64,000 nt of DNA from Sequoia sempervirens. Lineage: Eukaryota; Streptophyta; Pinopsida; Cupressales; Cupressaceae. The notes beneath the pieces are model-generated. The model worked only from the letters and a program-made list of their open reading frames with translations. It ran no database searches and was not told the origin of the DNA. The DNA lies in NCBI GenBank assembly GCA_007258455.2, contig VDFB02115076.1:124001-188000 (forward strand), read 5' to 3'. Made by a program: the position numbers and the translations under genes. This document shows positions 10,511-20,385 of the stretch, in pieces (the stretch's first letter is position 1; every line of letters begins with the position of its first letter).

Positions 10511-12535
10511 GCAGAACAGGGCAGTAAAACAACTTGTCTTCACCATTCAATGAGTTTCAATTCATTCTTTTCTCGCAATACCATTCTTTGCTAGTTTCTC
10601 CAACTGTTCTCTAGATCTTTCTTGTAGGTCACGAAGACCATTTTTCCCTACTTAACTCAAAACCTTTCAAAACAACCTTCTCTATTATTCACCAATATAG
10701 ACACCCATTAAGGTCCTCTTTCACATACTCAAAACTCAATGTTCACTCCTTTGGAACAACTTGACCAAGTCTGGCTCCTAGCTTGAAATAGGCCTCAATT
10801 AGGCCTCTTTTTCAAAGAAACTAACCTTTAACCTCATCAAAAACTCAAAATACCTCCAAACAGTCTTCAAACTACTTTCAAAACATAGTATTTTGTAACT
10901 TTTAGGTCTACATTTTCTCTCTAAGACCCTCATGTGCCAAACCCTCACTTTTCTTCCTCTAAACTAAGGCTTATTGGAACTTGTATGCTCTGACCTCACT
11001 CAACCTTGAAACCACTTCATTCCCTCTTAATTTTGTTTTCTTAAACTTAAAACATCATTGTATTATGCTGCCCCATAATTTTGCTTACACTTTCTTTGTA
11101 AAATCACCAATTTTCCCTTATTTTGCCCCTTCCAACTAGGGTTTCACACTTTTACTCTTCTTGGGTTACTCTTAATCACCCAAACCTCTTAAAAACCATT
11201 AAATACACCTGTTCCAATAGTTTCCAACAAGTTCCAACCTATTTTCATTCAACTTCTCAAAAACTTACTCTCTAGCCTTACTCAAAAGGCACAAAAAATT
11301 GTGTTTCTTAACAGGGCAGCGTTCTCAGACCACTCTAATCCTTTTATCACCCCTAAAAACTTATTCCTACACCTACCCCTATCTAATTCAAGCCCATTCC
11401 TCTGAGGTACAACCTATACAAAAGGAGGAATGGCCTTGTCAATTCATTAAAGCTTACATGTTTTAGGTTGCTCCTACACCATACTCCCCAAGTACAAAAG
11501 ATTTATGCCCCATAAATAACTCCATAGGTTTGCTCCTATCTTCTTCATAATCCCTTCAAACCCACTCCAAGTAACTTGCATGGAAATATTCCTCCAAGGG
11601 ATTTTGTACCCTTCATGCTTGATCCTTCTCAAATGGATCTTCTTGTTGCTTTTTGTCTTCATTGACACATGCAAATGGTGTTTCCCAAGCTTTGACACTT
11701 ACACACAAAAATTCAATACACAAAGCTAAACATCCATACATTAGTATCTCTGTTTCATGCTCTTCCATGAGATTTTTCCAACTACACATGTATCTCAACC
11801 AAATATGACAACCAAGTACAATTCCCTGTCCTAACACCATATTCCTCAAACTCTTCTTCTCTAGCCTTCATTAGGCCATTCACCATCAACTCTTCCTCTC
11901 TAGTTTCCCACCTAATCTACTATTTTCAAGATTACACATTTGAAGGTTGATAGGTTGAGAGGTTAGGTGTGATCTATTTATGCTAAATAAGGTCAATCAA
12001 GACCATTTAAGGGGTATTAAGTTGAAGTTTTGAGTCTAGAGGTCCAATATGCAAAAAATGCATTCTTGCTTCAAAATTGTCAAAATTGCCATTCTAGTCT
12101 TTTGAAGGAAAATTATTAAAATTGTAAAGGGAAGTGCAAGATCGGAGTCTAGAAGTTTTAGGAGGGTTGAAATAAAGGTGTTTGACTAGTTTTACTAGTC
12201 ATAGGTGTCTTGGAAAGCAAAGTTTCATAAAAGTGCATTATTAACAAGGTGGTTGTGGACGTTGGGGAGTCTATTTGAATTCAAAACATGTATATAAATC
12301 TCTTCAAGGTTTGAAAATAGGTTGGTTGAAGGAAATTTTGTGAATTCCAATACAAAAGCAACGTTAATTTCTAGAAAATTACTAGTTTTTCGCAACAAGC
12401 TATGGTCTCATGGCTTTTTTTGCATGAAAATCAGCATTGGAGTTCAGTTGGAGGCTGAAAACTACTTGTAAGGCATAAATAAATCTTGTTATAGAACTCA
12501 TATGACCAAAATGACTATTACATCACGTCTTTATG
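10511..12535. other. No gene recognised
   Basis: The plus strand is C/T-biased. A pair of overlapping minus-strand open stretches at 11474-11849 (readable as NPLEEYFHASYLEWV and DYEEDRSKPMELF with stops) could be a fossil coding region, but I do not recognise it. Nothing else in these 2 kb supports a gene. Confidence 0.35.
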
Positions 12536-14425
12536 TGTACGTTTAGGGTAGGTATTTCCCCCTTTCGCACCCAAATAGGTCAAAGTAGTCCAAGCTACGT
12601 TCAATCGGTGAAATCCCTTAAGAGTCCAAAGTGCATAAGGGCAACAATCTTTGAAGGACTGTTACTTAGAAACCATGATACTTACAGACTCTCTGTCTGA
12701 GGCTATGGGATCGTGTTGGGACCATATACAATAATATCTCTCATTTTTTTCTCTTGGAGGCATTTTCCCATGGTGATGAGTTTTTAGTTGAGGGCAAAGT
12801 TGTTAGATGCAAATAGTGTAAAGTTGCAAAGTGGTGCAACTTTTATTCTGCAACTTGTACAACCAAACAGACTATTCCAACACATCTGGATGGGTATGTT
12901 TACATTAGGGATGGTCCTCTTTTGCACCCAAATACGCCAAATCACTTCAAGCTACATTGGACCAGTGATTTCCCTTAAGAGTCCAAAGTGCTAAAAAACA
13001 ACAATCTTTGAAAGGCTATTTCTTGGAAACCATGTTAATTAAAAACTCTATGTCTGAGGCTATGGGATTGTGTTGGGACCATCTACAATAACCTCTCTTG
13101 ATTTTTGCTATCTCAGAGGCGTTTTCCCGTGGTGATGAGTTTTCAGTTGAGGGAAAAGTTGTCAAATGCAAAGTAGTAAAGTTGCAAAGTGGTGTAACTT
13201 TCATTCTCAACTCATACAACCAAACAGACTTTCCACATGTGGATGGAGTATGTTTATGCTAGGGATGGTCCTCTTTTGCACCCAAATATTTTGAATCACT
13301 CCAAGCTACATTGGACCAGCGATTTTCCCTTAAGAGTCAAAGTGCTTCAAAGGCAACAATCTTTGAGGGCTATTTCAGAAAGTGCTACACTACCTTCGTC
13401 GAGGGCTATGGGATCATGTTAGACCATCTACAATAACCTCTCTTCATTTTTTCTATCTCAGAGGTGTTTTCCCGTGGTGGAGTTTTCAGTTGAGGGAAAA
13501 GTTGTCGGATGCAAGCGTGTAAAGTTGCAAAGTGGTGCAACTTTCATTCTTCTCCAACTTCGTGCGACCAAACAAACTATTCCAACACCTCTATATGGGT
13601 ACGTTTATGCTAGGGATGATCCTCTTTTGCACCCAAATACGCCGAATCACTCCAAGCTACATTGAATCGACGATTTCCCTCAAGTCCAAAGTACTAAAAG
13701 GTAGCAATCTTTGAAGTACTATTTCTCAGAAACCGTGATGCTTCCAGACTCTTCGTCTAAGGCTATGGGATTGTTTTGGGACCATCTACAATAACCTCTC
13801 TCAGTTTTTTCTATCTTGGAGGAATTTTCTCGTGGTGATGGAGTTTTAGTTGAGATAAAAGTTGTCGAATGCAAGCAATGCAAAGTTGCAAAGTGGTGCA
13901 ACTTTCATTATGCAACTTTGCGACCAAAGAGATTGTTCCAACACATTGGATGGGTTATTTTACACTAGGGATGGTCCTTTTTGCACCCAAATAGTGTGGT
14001 CACTCACGAGCTACATTGAATTTTGGCGATTTCCTTAAGAGTCCAAAGTGCTAAAGACAACAATCTTTGAAGGGTTTATTTCTTGAAAACATGATGCTTA
14101 CAAACTCTGTTTGGGGGTTGTAGGATTGTGTTGGGACCATCTACAATGCTTTCTTGGTTTTTTTTCTATATGAGGTGTTTTCTCATGGGTGAGAAGTTTT
14201 AGTTGAGGGGAAAAGATGGGATGTAAGTAGTGTAAAGTTGCAAAGTGGTGCAACTTTCATTCTGCAACTCATACGACCAAATGAACTATTCCAACACATC
14301 CGGATGGGTACGTTTATGCTAGGGATGGTCCTCTTTTATACCCAAATATACTGAATCACTCTGAGCTACATTGGACTAACGATTTCCCTTAAGAGTCCAA
14401 AGTGCTAAAAGGGCATACCATCTAT
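12536..14425 (+). repeat. Satellite-like tandem array, ~352-bp unit
   Basis: The block GGATGGTCCTCTTTTGCACCC recurs at about 12911, 13264, 13615, 13972 and 14321, with a diverged first copy near 12550, giving a period of roughly 350-357 bases. Other landmarks repeat in phase: TTAAGAGTCCAAAGTGC, GTTGGGACCATCTACAAT and AAGTTGCAAAGTGGTGCAAC. That makes a little over five copies. The copies differ by scattered substitutions and small indels, so the array is not recent. Short open frames inside (e.g. KLQSGATFIL) recur once per unit and are a consequence of the repeat. The TTGCAAAGTGGTGCAA block is itself a near-palindrome. Confidence 0.85.
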
Positions 14426-15398
14426 TGTATGGTTTGTAGCTCAATGATATGGCCATGGTAGATGTTATTAGACTGCATAAGGTGAATATGTGGGTTTAAG
14501 GAGCTGGAAAGGTTTGTAGTTGAGTTGGTGAGTTGCCATGCATGGCAAAAATGAGTGAAATTAGGTGAAAAATGGTGGTTACAACATGCTAATGTCAATG
14601 AAACGTGGAGGAAGGAATATTTAAGGTTGGATAAAACTGGTACAAGTCCTAATAGACATTTTTGATTAGTATATAGGGTGTGGCAAGGTTTGGGAAGTGT
14701 TTAAATATGAGTCTCTTTGTAAAATGGGCCTATTTTAATGAAGTTGCACCCAAGTTTGGGTTTGAGGATTAAATTGGAGTTTGAATCATCTTTAATTGTA
14801 ATTGTGTTGTTTAAAGCCACCTAGCTCTTGCATTAGAAAACTCTTACCCAATCCAATTTACTAGATCAAAGACTCAATTATATTGGAAATGACCTTCACA
14901 TGACCTTTTTACATTTTTGTTTTTGGAAAAAGTGGTAAGCCACTGTAATTTATTATATATAAATAGGAGATATTACAAAACCTAGTTCAAACGAGCATAC
15001 TGACAGGAAAGAACCAGGAAGAAAACCTTTGGTTGTAACTCGATTAAGTACAAAAATATCTTACATAATTGTCCCAATAACAGTAACAAAGCATACACCT
15101 ATATGACTATTTCAACCTATGAGTTTCCAAAATACAGACCCCTTTACATTTTAAACATACCCTTTATACTATGGCAGACATTTAACCCATATTTCAAAAA
15201 ATATCACTGGATATAGATTATTCCCATACACAGTTATGACCTTTTTACATTGTTTCACATTTGAAAATTCAAATTTTACAAAATTTTCCTATTTGAGGCA
15301 TTCAGGGCACAATCTTCCACAAGAGTAGTACATTGACGTTTTGGAGTGACAAGCACCTATACAAACCATCAAGGTAGCAGTTAAACTACATAAATAGA
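14426..15398. other. No gene recognised
   Basis: The end of the tandem array passes into unique-looking AT-rich DNA. A stretch near 14932-14965 (AGTGGTAAGCCACTG then TATATATAAAT) contains a short palindrome. No frame longer than a few dozen codons and no protein motif is visible. Confidence 0.3.
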
Positions 15399-16154
15399 AA
15401 AGATGCTTAGAATAACCAATCTATATTATTGTAATTTGCCGCATACCTCTCTGAAAGGATTAAAGTTGCCTATTGTTGCAGCAGGTCCATGATCAATCGT
15501 GCCAGGAATATCACAAAAGTTGTCAAATGAGAAATCTATATTGTCACAATAGAAAAAATGATTAGACTAATAAATCTATATTAATCTAAACAACCTGAAT
15601 GATGATGAGTTGGCAATAAAAACTATAAAAGATGCTTAGAATAACCAATCTATATTATTCTAAATGACCTAATTGATGATGAGATGGTAATGTAAACTAT
15701 AAAAGATGCTTAGAATAACCAATCTATATTATTGTAATATGTGGCATACCTCTCCAAAAGTATCAGAGTTGGCTATTATTGCAGTAGGTCCATTATCAAT
15801 TGTGCCAAAAATATTGCAAAAGTTGTCAAATGAGAAATCTATATTGTCACAATAGAAAAGATGCTTAGACTAACAAATCTATATTAATCTAAAAAACTTG
15901 AATCATGATGAATTGGTAATGCAAACTATAAAAGATGTTTAGAATAACCAATCTATATTATTCTAAATGACCTAATTGATGATGAGATGGTAATGCAAAC
16001 TATAAAATATGCTTTGAATAAACAATCTATATTATTATAATATGTCAGATACCTCTCTGAAAGGATTAGAGCTAGTTATTGTTGCAGCAGGTCCATGATC
16101 AATCGTGCCAAAAGTATCATAAAAGTACATACAAAATGTCACTATTAAAGACAC
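15399..16154 (-). repeat. 303-bp tandem repeat carrying an exon-like unit three times
   Basis: Three units are spaced exactly 303 bases apart by their landmarks (donor-side boundaries 15447, 15750 and 16053). On the minus strand each contains an open segment flanked by AG before and GTATGC or GTATCT after: 15447-15535 (89 nt), 15750-15838 (89 nt) and 16053-16154 (102 nt). They read FGTIDHGPAATI...NPFRE with variations. The sequence between them is itself repetitive (TAAAAGATGCTTAGAATAACC several times). Joining the 89-nt units does not keep one frame, so either they are alternatives or they have decayed. They lie downstream of the minus-strand DDE-like gene and may be its 3' exons. Confidence 0.65.
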
Positions 16155-16254
16155 CTGCATTGCAATAGTATACAAAATATCAGTATTAAATAAATAACAC
16201 TAATGAACTTAAGCATAATGAACCTAAGAATTGTACCTTCCATTCTTGAATATG

Positions 16255-16542
16255 CTATTCAAGTGTGCCTGAAGGGTCATCTCTTTGCTTAAGAGTATCC
16301 AATATTGCTTCAAGATTAGCATTACTAAGTTTCCATAGTTGTTTTGTCTTTGGTTTGGCATGATGCTTCAACAACTTAACATTTGTTGCTATAACAAGGT
16401 GTGAATACATGAGAATGGTTTTGTGTTTCTCGTAGTCTTCAAATGCAGGTATGCCATTCTTTCTAATCATGTATGTTCGCAACCAAGTTCCTACAACCAC
16501 AACTAAACATGTAGGATACACGAACCCATCATCATCTTCCAT
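16255..16542 (-). CDS. Unrecognised 95-codon ORF, possible 3' exon
   Basis: An open stretch reads MEDDDGFVYPTCLVVVVGTWL, then KHKTILMYSHLVIATN and ends DDPSGTLE. A hydrophobic stretch (residues ~12-21) could be a buried strand or a weak membrane segment. It lies between the transposase-like pseudogene and the exon-like 303-bp units, all on the minus strand, and a GTACAA donor-like site follows its stop. I infer it may be part of the same transcription unit; I do not recognise a family. Confidence 0.3.
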   Translation of the reverse strand: MEDDDGFVYPTCLVVVVGTWLRTYMIRKNGIPAFEDYEKHKTILMYSHLVIATNVKLLKHHAKPKTKQLWKLSNANLEAILDTLKQRDDPSGTLE

Positions 16543-16727
16543 CAGTTGTGTTGGCTTGTGCTTTACCTGTACACATCAAGCCAACCAATAGTATGATCTC
16601 TCTTCATTCGCCTACGGTGCAACAACTGCAAAAACATGTCTTGGCTATAGTAGATCTAAAAGTTGACCATAATCAACTGAACTTTCCATTGTGTCATTTT
16701 TCATGGATATAGTTTGAGATAAAGAAG

Positions 16728-19132
16728 TTAGATACTATGGAACCCATGTATCCACCCACTCACTTGACTCGCATTGATCCCACTCGTACTGAATACAACT
16801 TTGACAAAAACAAGCCAACTATCATGTCTAAATGGTCCATGTGCTTGCATCTGACCTTTGAAACAAATGCATCTTTGAAGAATCTTTGATTGTATGACAA
16901 TCCAATCTGCCTCCCACTGTACCCTCCTCAACCAACCAAAAGAATATGTGCATTGTTGAATCAAGTGTCCCTCCCTGTGATAATGTTGAACTACACCAAT
17001 CAACAATAGAATGCACATCATTGAATTTTTCTCCTAAAATCTTCAATTTCTCCTTAACTAGAGCTCTCTTACACATGCACCTGCTCCATCATGCTCCCCT
17101 TTCCCATGCCCAACTTCAAAAAAACTTCAAATATTAGGTACACCCCTCTCTACATGCATTCTACTCAACCAATAAAACATACAAGCATTCTTGAATTGAC
17201 TTGTGCAGTTATCTAACCAAATGAGATGTCGACCCAGTGCTATATCATGCTCCTACAAGAACTCAAAAAAATTCTTGAAACAATGTTGAACATACTCAGA
17301 TGAGTGAGATCTATCATCACTCATATAAAAATGATACTCTTTTATTATCTTTTGATCCTCCTTTGTACTATTAGGTGCATGTCTAAACGTTACGTGGAAA
17401 AAATAGCAATCTAAATGGAATTGTAATATTGAGATTGTACCTTGTTTTGTGGTTGCAATGTGTATTTTTCCGCAAAATCAACCACTAATATAATAGTGCC
17501 AATTGGAAAAGAGTCCCTACACATCTTGAATTGTTGATCCAACCAATGAACAAACCTTGACAAGCCACCACATTGTGAGCACTTCGCATTTAAACAATCA
17601 TTTCTATAGAAAAAGGAACCATCATCTCTAGAACATAAAAATAGTTCTAGCAAGTCCCTTGATGATTTCAAAAGATGCATTGCACCACACTCCTGCAACA
17701 TTTCATTAGTATGCAAAGTAGAACAGATATAGCATAATAGTTCATGGTATATTGAAAACTCCACATTGTATTTGCAACAAGTATTATGAATCTTAAGAGG
17801 CACATAATAAAATGGCTTCAAGCCTTCAAAATTCCTTTGCGAGATTTCCATATTTGGACGTGTTTCAATAAATTTTTTGAACAACATTGTTTGGCTTGAT
17901 TCCAAGAAATTTTTAGGATGCGGTGTATGGTCTCAATTGTCAATTCTTAACTTTAAAACATCCTTTGCATTGGGTGATACTCTAGAGTTATCATGCCCAA
18001 ATTTTTGAATTACACGCTTTACATTATCAGTTAGCTTCTTATCAACACATGGAAGCCTCCTGGAAAAATCCCATGTATCATTTTGAAGAGGATCATCTAT
18101 TCTTTCTCTTCTTACAAGTTCTCTATCCAAAGTTTTACAATTTATGTCAAAATCAATACAAGTTTGTCTCATAAAGCAAGCCTTTTTCAATTGATGGCTT
18201 ACTAGGGCGGTTGTAATGACTCCCCAAGCAACTCTCTTATCATTTTCCTTGTTATTTTTTCTAATAGACTTGAGAGCATTAAAAAGATTTTTGACAATAA
18301 TAGAATTTTTTTCGGTCTTCTTGTTCACACGAATCTTCAATTTGGCTAGCAAAGGTCTATCATCTTTTGCATCTTTAGCAATTGTACAAAAAATTGACAT
18401 TGCTCGGTCAATGTCTTATTGCTAAAATATAGGTTGAAAAGTCTTGTAGCCCACAACCGAATAGTTCGTGTTGACCTCTTGCCTTCAAAATTGTTTATAA
18501 TTTTCTCATCAATTTCAAGTAACCATTTAGGGGTTCTTGAAGGTCTTGAATTTGGAATATGTCTTTCTTCCACACAAGGTTCTTCATTTCTCATGTAATC
18601 TGGTGAAACATAATTTATACTTGGTTCAATATTATGTTCAACATCTTCAATTCCAACATTTTCACCTTGAACATTTTCAATATCAATTTGAATAATTCCA
18701 TTCCCAATTTCAAAATCATGTTCAACATCTTCAATTCCAACATTTTCACCTTGAACATTTTCAATATCAATTTGAATAATTTCATTCCCAATTTCAAAAT
18801 CATGTTCAACATCTTCAATTCCAACATTTTCACCTTGAACATTTTCATTATCAATTTCAATATTTTCATTCCCAATTTCAATATCATGTTCAACATCTTC
18901 AATTCCAACATTTTCATTCCCACTTCAATATCATGTTCAACATTTTCACCTTTGAACATATTCAATTTCCTCTTCAATTCTTGAAAGCACTCATAGGCTT
19001 AGGTTCACCAATATTTAACATACCTTGTCTTCTCTTCCTATGAACTTCTCTATCTCTTTGTCTATATGCTTCAATTTGTTCTTTTGTAAGCTTTCTCTTA
19101 CGTTTTTGCTTCTGACAACTGTTGCTCCCCAT
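16728..19132 (-). pseudogene. DDE-transposase-like gene with HGKGE motif, broken
   Basis: Read on the minus strand from ATG 19132, the N-terminus is strongly basic (MGSNSCQKQKRKRKLTKEQI), a likely nuclear signal. A frameshift near 18983 leads into an acidic repeat (18960-18637), then a region reading RPSRTPKWLLEIDEKII. A frameshift near 18400 and a TGA at 17933-17935 follow. After this come NSRVSPNAKDVLKLR, PHPKNFLESSQ, NFEGLKPFYYVPL, a Cys pair region (CLNAKCSQCG) and VDFAEKYTL (near 17478). Two frames later, HLIWLDNCTSQFKNA (near 17210) and FFEVGHGKGEHDGAGACV (near 17100) follow, and the last part ends near 16830 with EFNDVHSIVDWC-like sequence. The spacing of Asp (VDFAE), Asp (WLDNC) and Glu (FFEVGHGKGE) suggests a DDE nuclease core. 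I know this pattern from uncharacterised proteins in plants and animals but cannot name the superfamily with confidence. Confidence 0.55.
18637..18960 (-). repeat. 84-bp in-frame acidic repeat, ~3.6 units
   Basis: Units start at 18637, 18721, 18805 and 18889 (the last partial), with a period of exactly 84 bases, or 28 codons. In the frame continuous with the downstream protein (SPDYMRNEEP) each unit reads GENVGIEDVEHDFEIG followed by NEIIQIDIENVQ. The repeat is therefore strongly acidic. The other two minus frames and the plus strand are also open across the array, but only because the unit is stop-free. The acidic stretch directly follows the basic N-terminus. Confidence 0.8.
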
Positions 19133-19439
19133 TATACCTCATAAAAGATGCTAAAAAATCATTACTTATGACAACTTTGAGTAGAAGATGCTCCAAAAAG
19201 TTGATCTTTGTCTCTTCCTGTCAGAAACCACACGTTTGTCACCTACAAAGCCTGCAAATAGAATGTAGGCTCTATTGGAATGTACAAAATGACCCACATG
19301 GGGTTTTTCTATGGCCCATAAATTCAATATCCAATATAATCTGATATCTGATTTGAAAAACATTTTAAATTTTTTTGTAATGGTAGGATTTTAGTGCTAC
19401 AAATCAGATATCCAATTTCTGCACACATAGACCTAAGGG
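19133..19439. other. Upstream region of the DDE-like gene with GATATC motifs
   Basis: No coding region. Copies of ATCAGATATC / GATATCTGATTT near 19340 and 19400 resemble the motifs in the 5' leader of the plus-strand gene at 7080-7130. This weakly suggests both regions are outer parts of one transposon. No clean terminal inverted repeat is visible. Confidence 0.3.
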
Positions 19440-19617
19440 TTAATGGAAGAGGGTAGAGGGTTTAAGGGTTAAGGGTTTAGGGTTAAGGGTTAATGGTTTA
19501 GGGTATAGGGTAGAGGGTTTAAGGGTTAAGGGTTAACGGTTAAGGGTTAACGGTTTAGGGTATAGGGTTTGGGGTAGAGGGCTATAAGGGTTTAGGTTTT
19601 AAGGGTTAAGGGTATAG
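19440..19617 (+). repeat. Degenerate interstitial telomere-like repeat
   Basis: About 180 bases consist of TTTAGGG, TTAAGGG, TTAGGGT and close variants (GGGTTAAGGGTTTAGGG and so on). These are recognisable as the plant telomere unit TTTAGGG with substitutions. The array runs straight into a GA-rich microsatellite. It is too short and impure to be a chromosome end and is better read as an interstitial telomeric sequence. Confidence 0.8.
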
Positions 19618-19728
19618 GGGAGAGAGATAGATGGAGTGAGTGAGTGAGAGAGAGACCTGAGAGAGGGAGTGGGGATACGAGGGAAAGATGAGAGAGAGAG
19701 AGAGTAGACTTGAGAGAGAGAGAGAGAG
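19618..19728 (+). repeat. GA-rich microsatellite at the gap edge
   Basis: GAGAGA runs with GTGA and GATG interruptions lead into a pure GA tract at the edge of the N run. The low-complexity DNA probably caused the assembly break. Confidence 0.9.
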
Positions 19729-19828
19729 NNNNNNNNNNNNNNNNNNNNNNNNNNNNNNNNNNNNNNNNNNNNNNNNNNNNNNNNNNNNNNNNNNNNNNNN
19801 NNNNNNNNNNNNNNNNNNNNNNNNNNNN
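19729..19828. other. Assembly gap, 100 N
   Basis: Exactly 100 N bases, the conventional placeholder for a gap of unknown size. Features either side may be further apart than the coordinates suggest, and linkage across it depends on scaffolding. Confidence 0.99.
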
Positions 19829-19860
19829 ATTTTATGCATTTAATGGTAATTTTCTTTATG

Positions 19861-20300
19861 CGTCACTTTGTTAAAACATAGTATATGAATGCGCAAATGA
19901 CGCATCTGTTTGCGGAACAACGTATTTGCATTTTTACGTTAACTATTTTGCATAGTTTGTCTACAGTTCAACGCATTTGTAGATTTATGAACCGCATTTG
20001 AAAATGTGCATCGCATTTGCATTTAGAATAGCCGCATTTAAGAATGTGCATTGCATTTGCATTTAGAATAGCCGCATTTGTTTATTTTAAAACGCATTTG
20101 AATATCCCTCAACGCAATGTTATTTATTTCAACGCATATGTTGAATGCAACGCATATGTGATATAATTAACCGCATGTGAAAAAGAACAATGCAAGTGTA
20201 TAATGGAATTACGCATGTGTATTATATGCAACGCATATGTGAAACAACGACGCATGTGAAATATAATGACGCATTTGCAAAATAATGACACATTTGCATA
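19861..20300 (+). repeat. Degenerate ~20-bp periodic array of CGCATNTG
   Basis: The core CGCATTTG, CGCATATG or CGCATGTG (or a one- or two-base variant) recurs with starts at 19901, 19921, 19972, 19993, 20012, 20033, 20052, 20073, 20093, 20113, 20133, 20151, 20172, 20191, 20212, 20232, 20251, 20270 and 20289. Weaker matches fall in phase at 19861, 19881 and 19951. The steps are 18-21 bases, mostly 19-21. The roughly 12 bases between cores are AT-rich and only loosely conserved. Because the period is not a multiple of three, this is not coding. It ends just before the PMD reading frame. Confidence 0.85.
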
Positions 20301-20385
20301 GCAGTGTGTTATAGTCAGTGTGCATTAGAATAGTTATTTGGTACTAACATGAGACATGTATAACTATTTTTTTTTTTGCAATTCG

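Noticed and set aside
18615..18984. Long open frames on both strands (KMLELKMLNMILKLG- and NIFNSNIFTLNIFN-type repeats)
   Set aside because: They are shadows of the 84-bp acidic repeat; only the frame continuing into SPDYMRNEEP joins the downstream protein.
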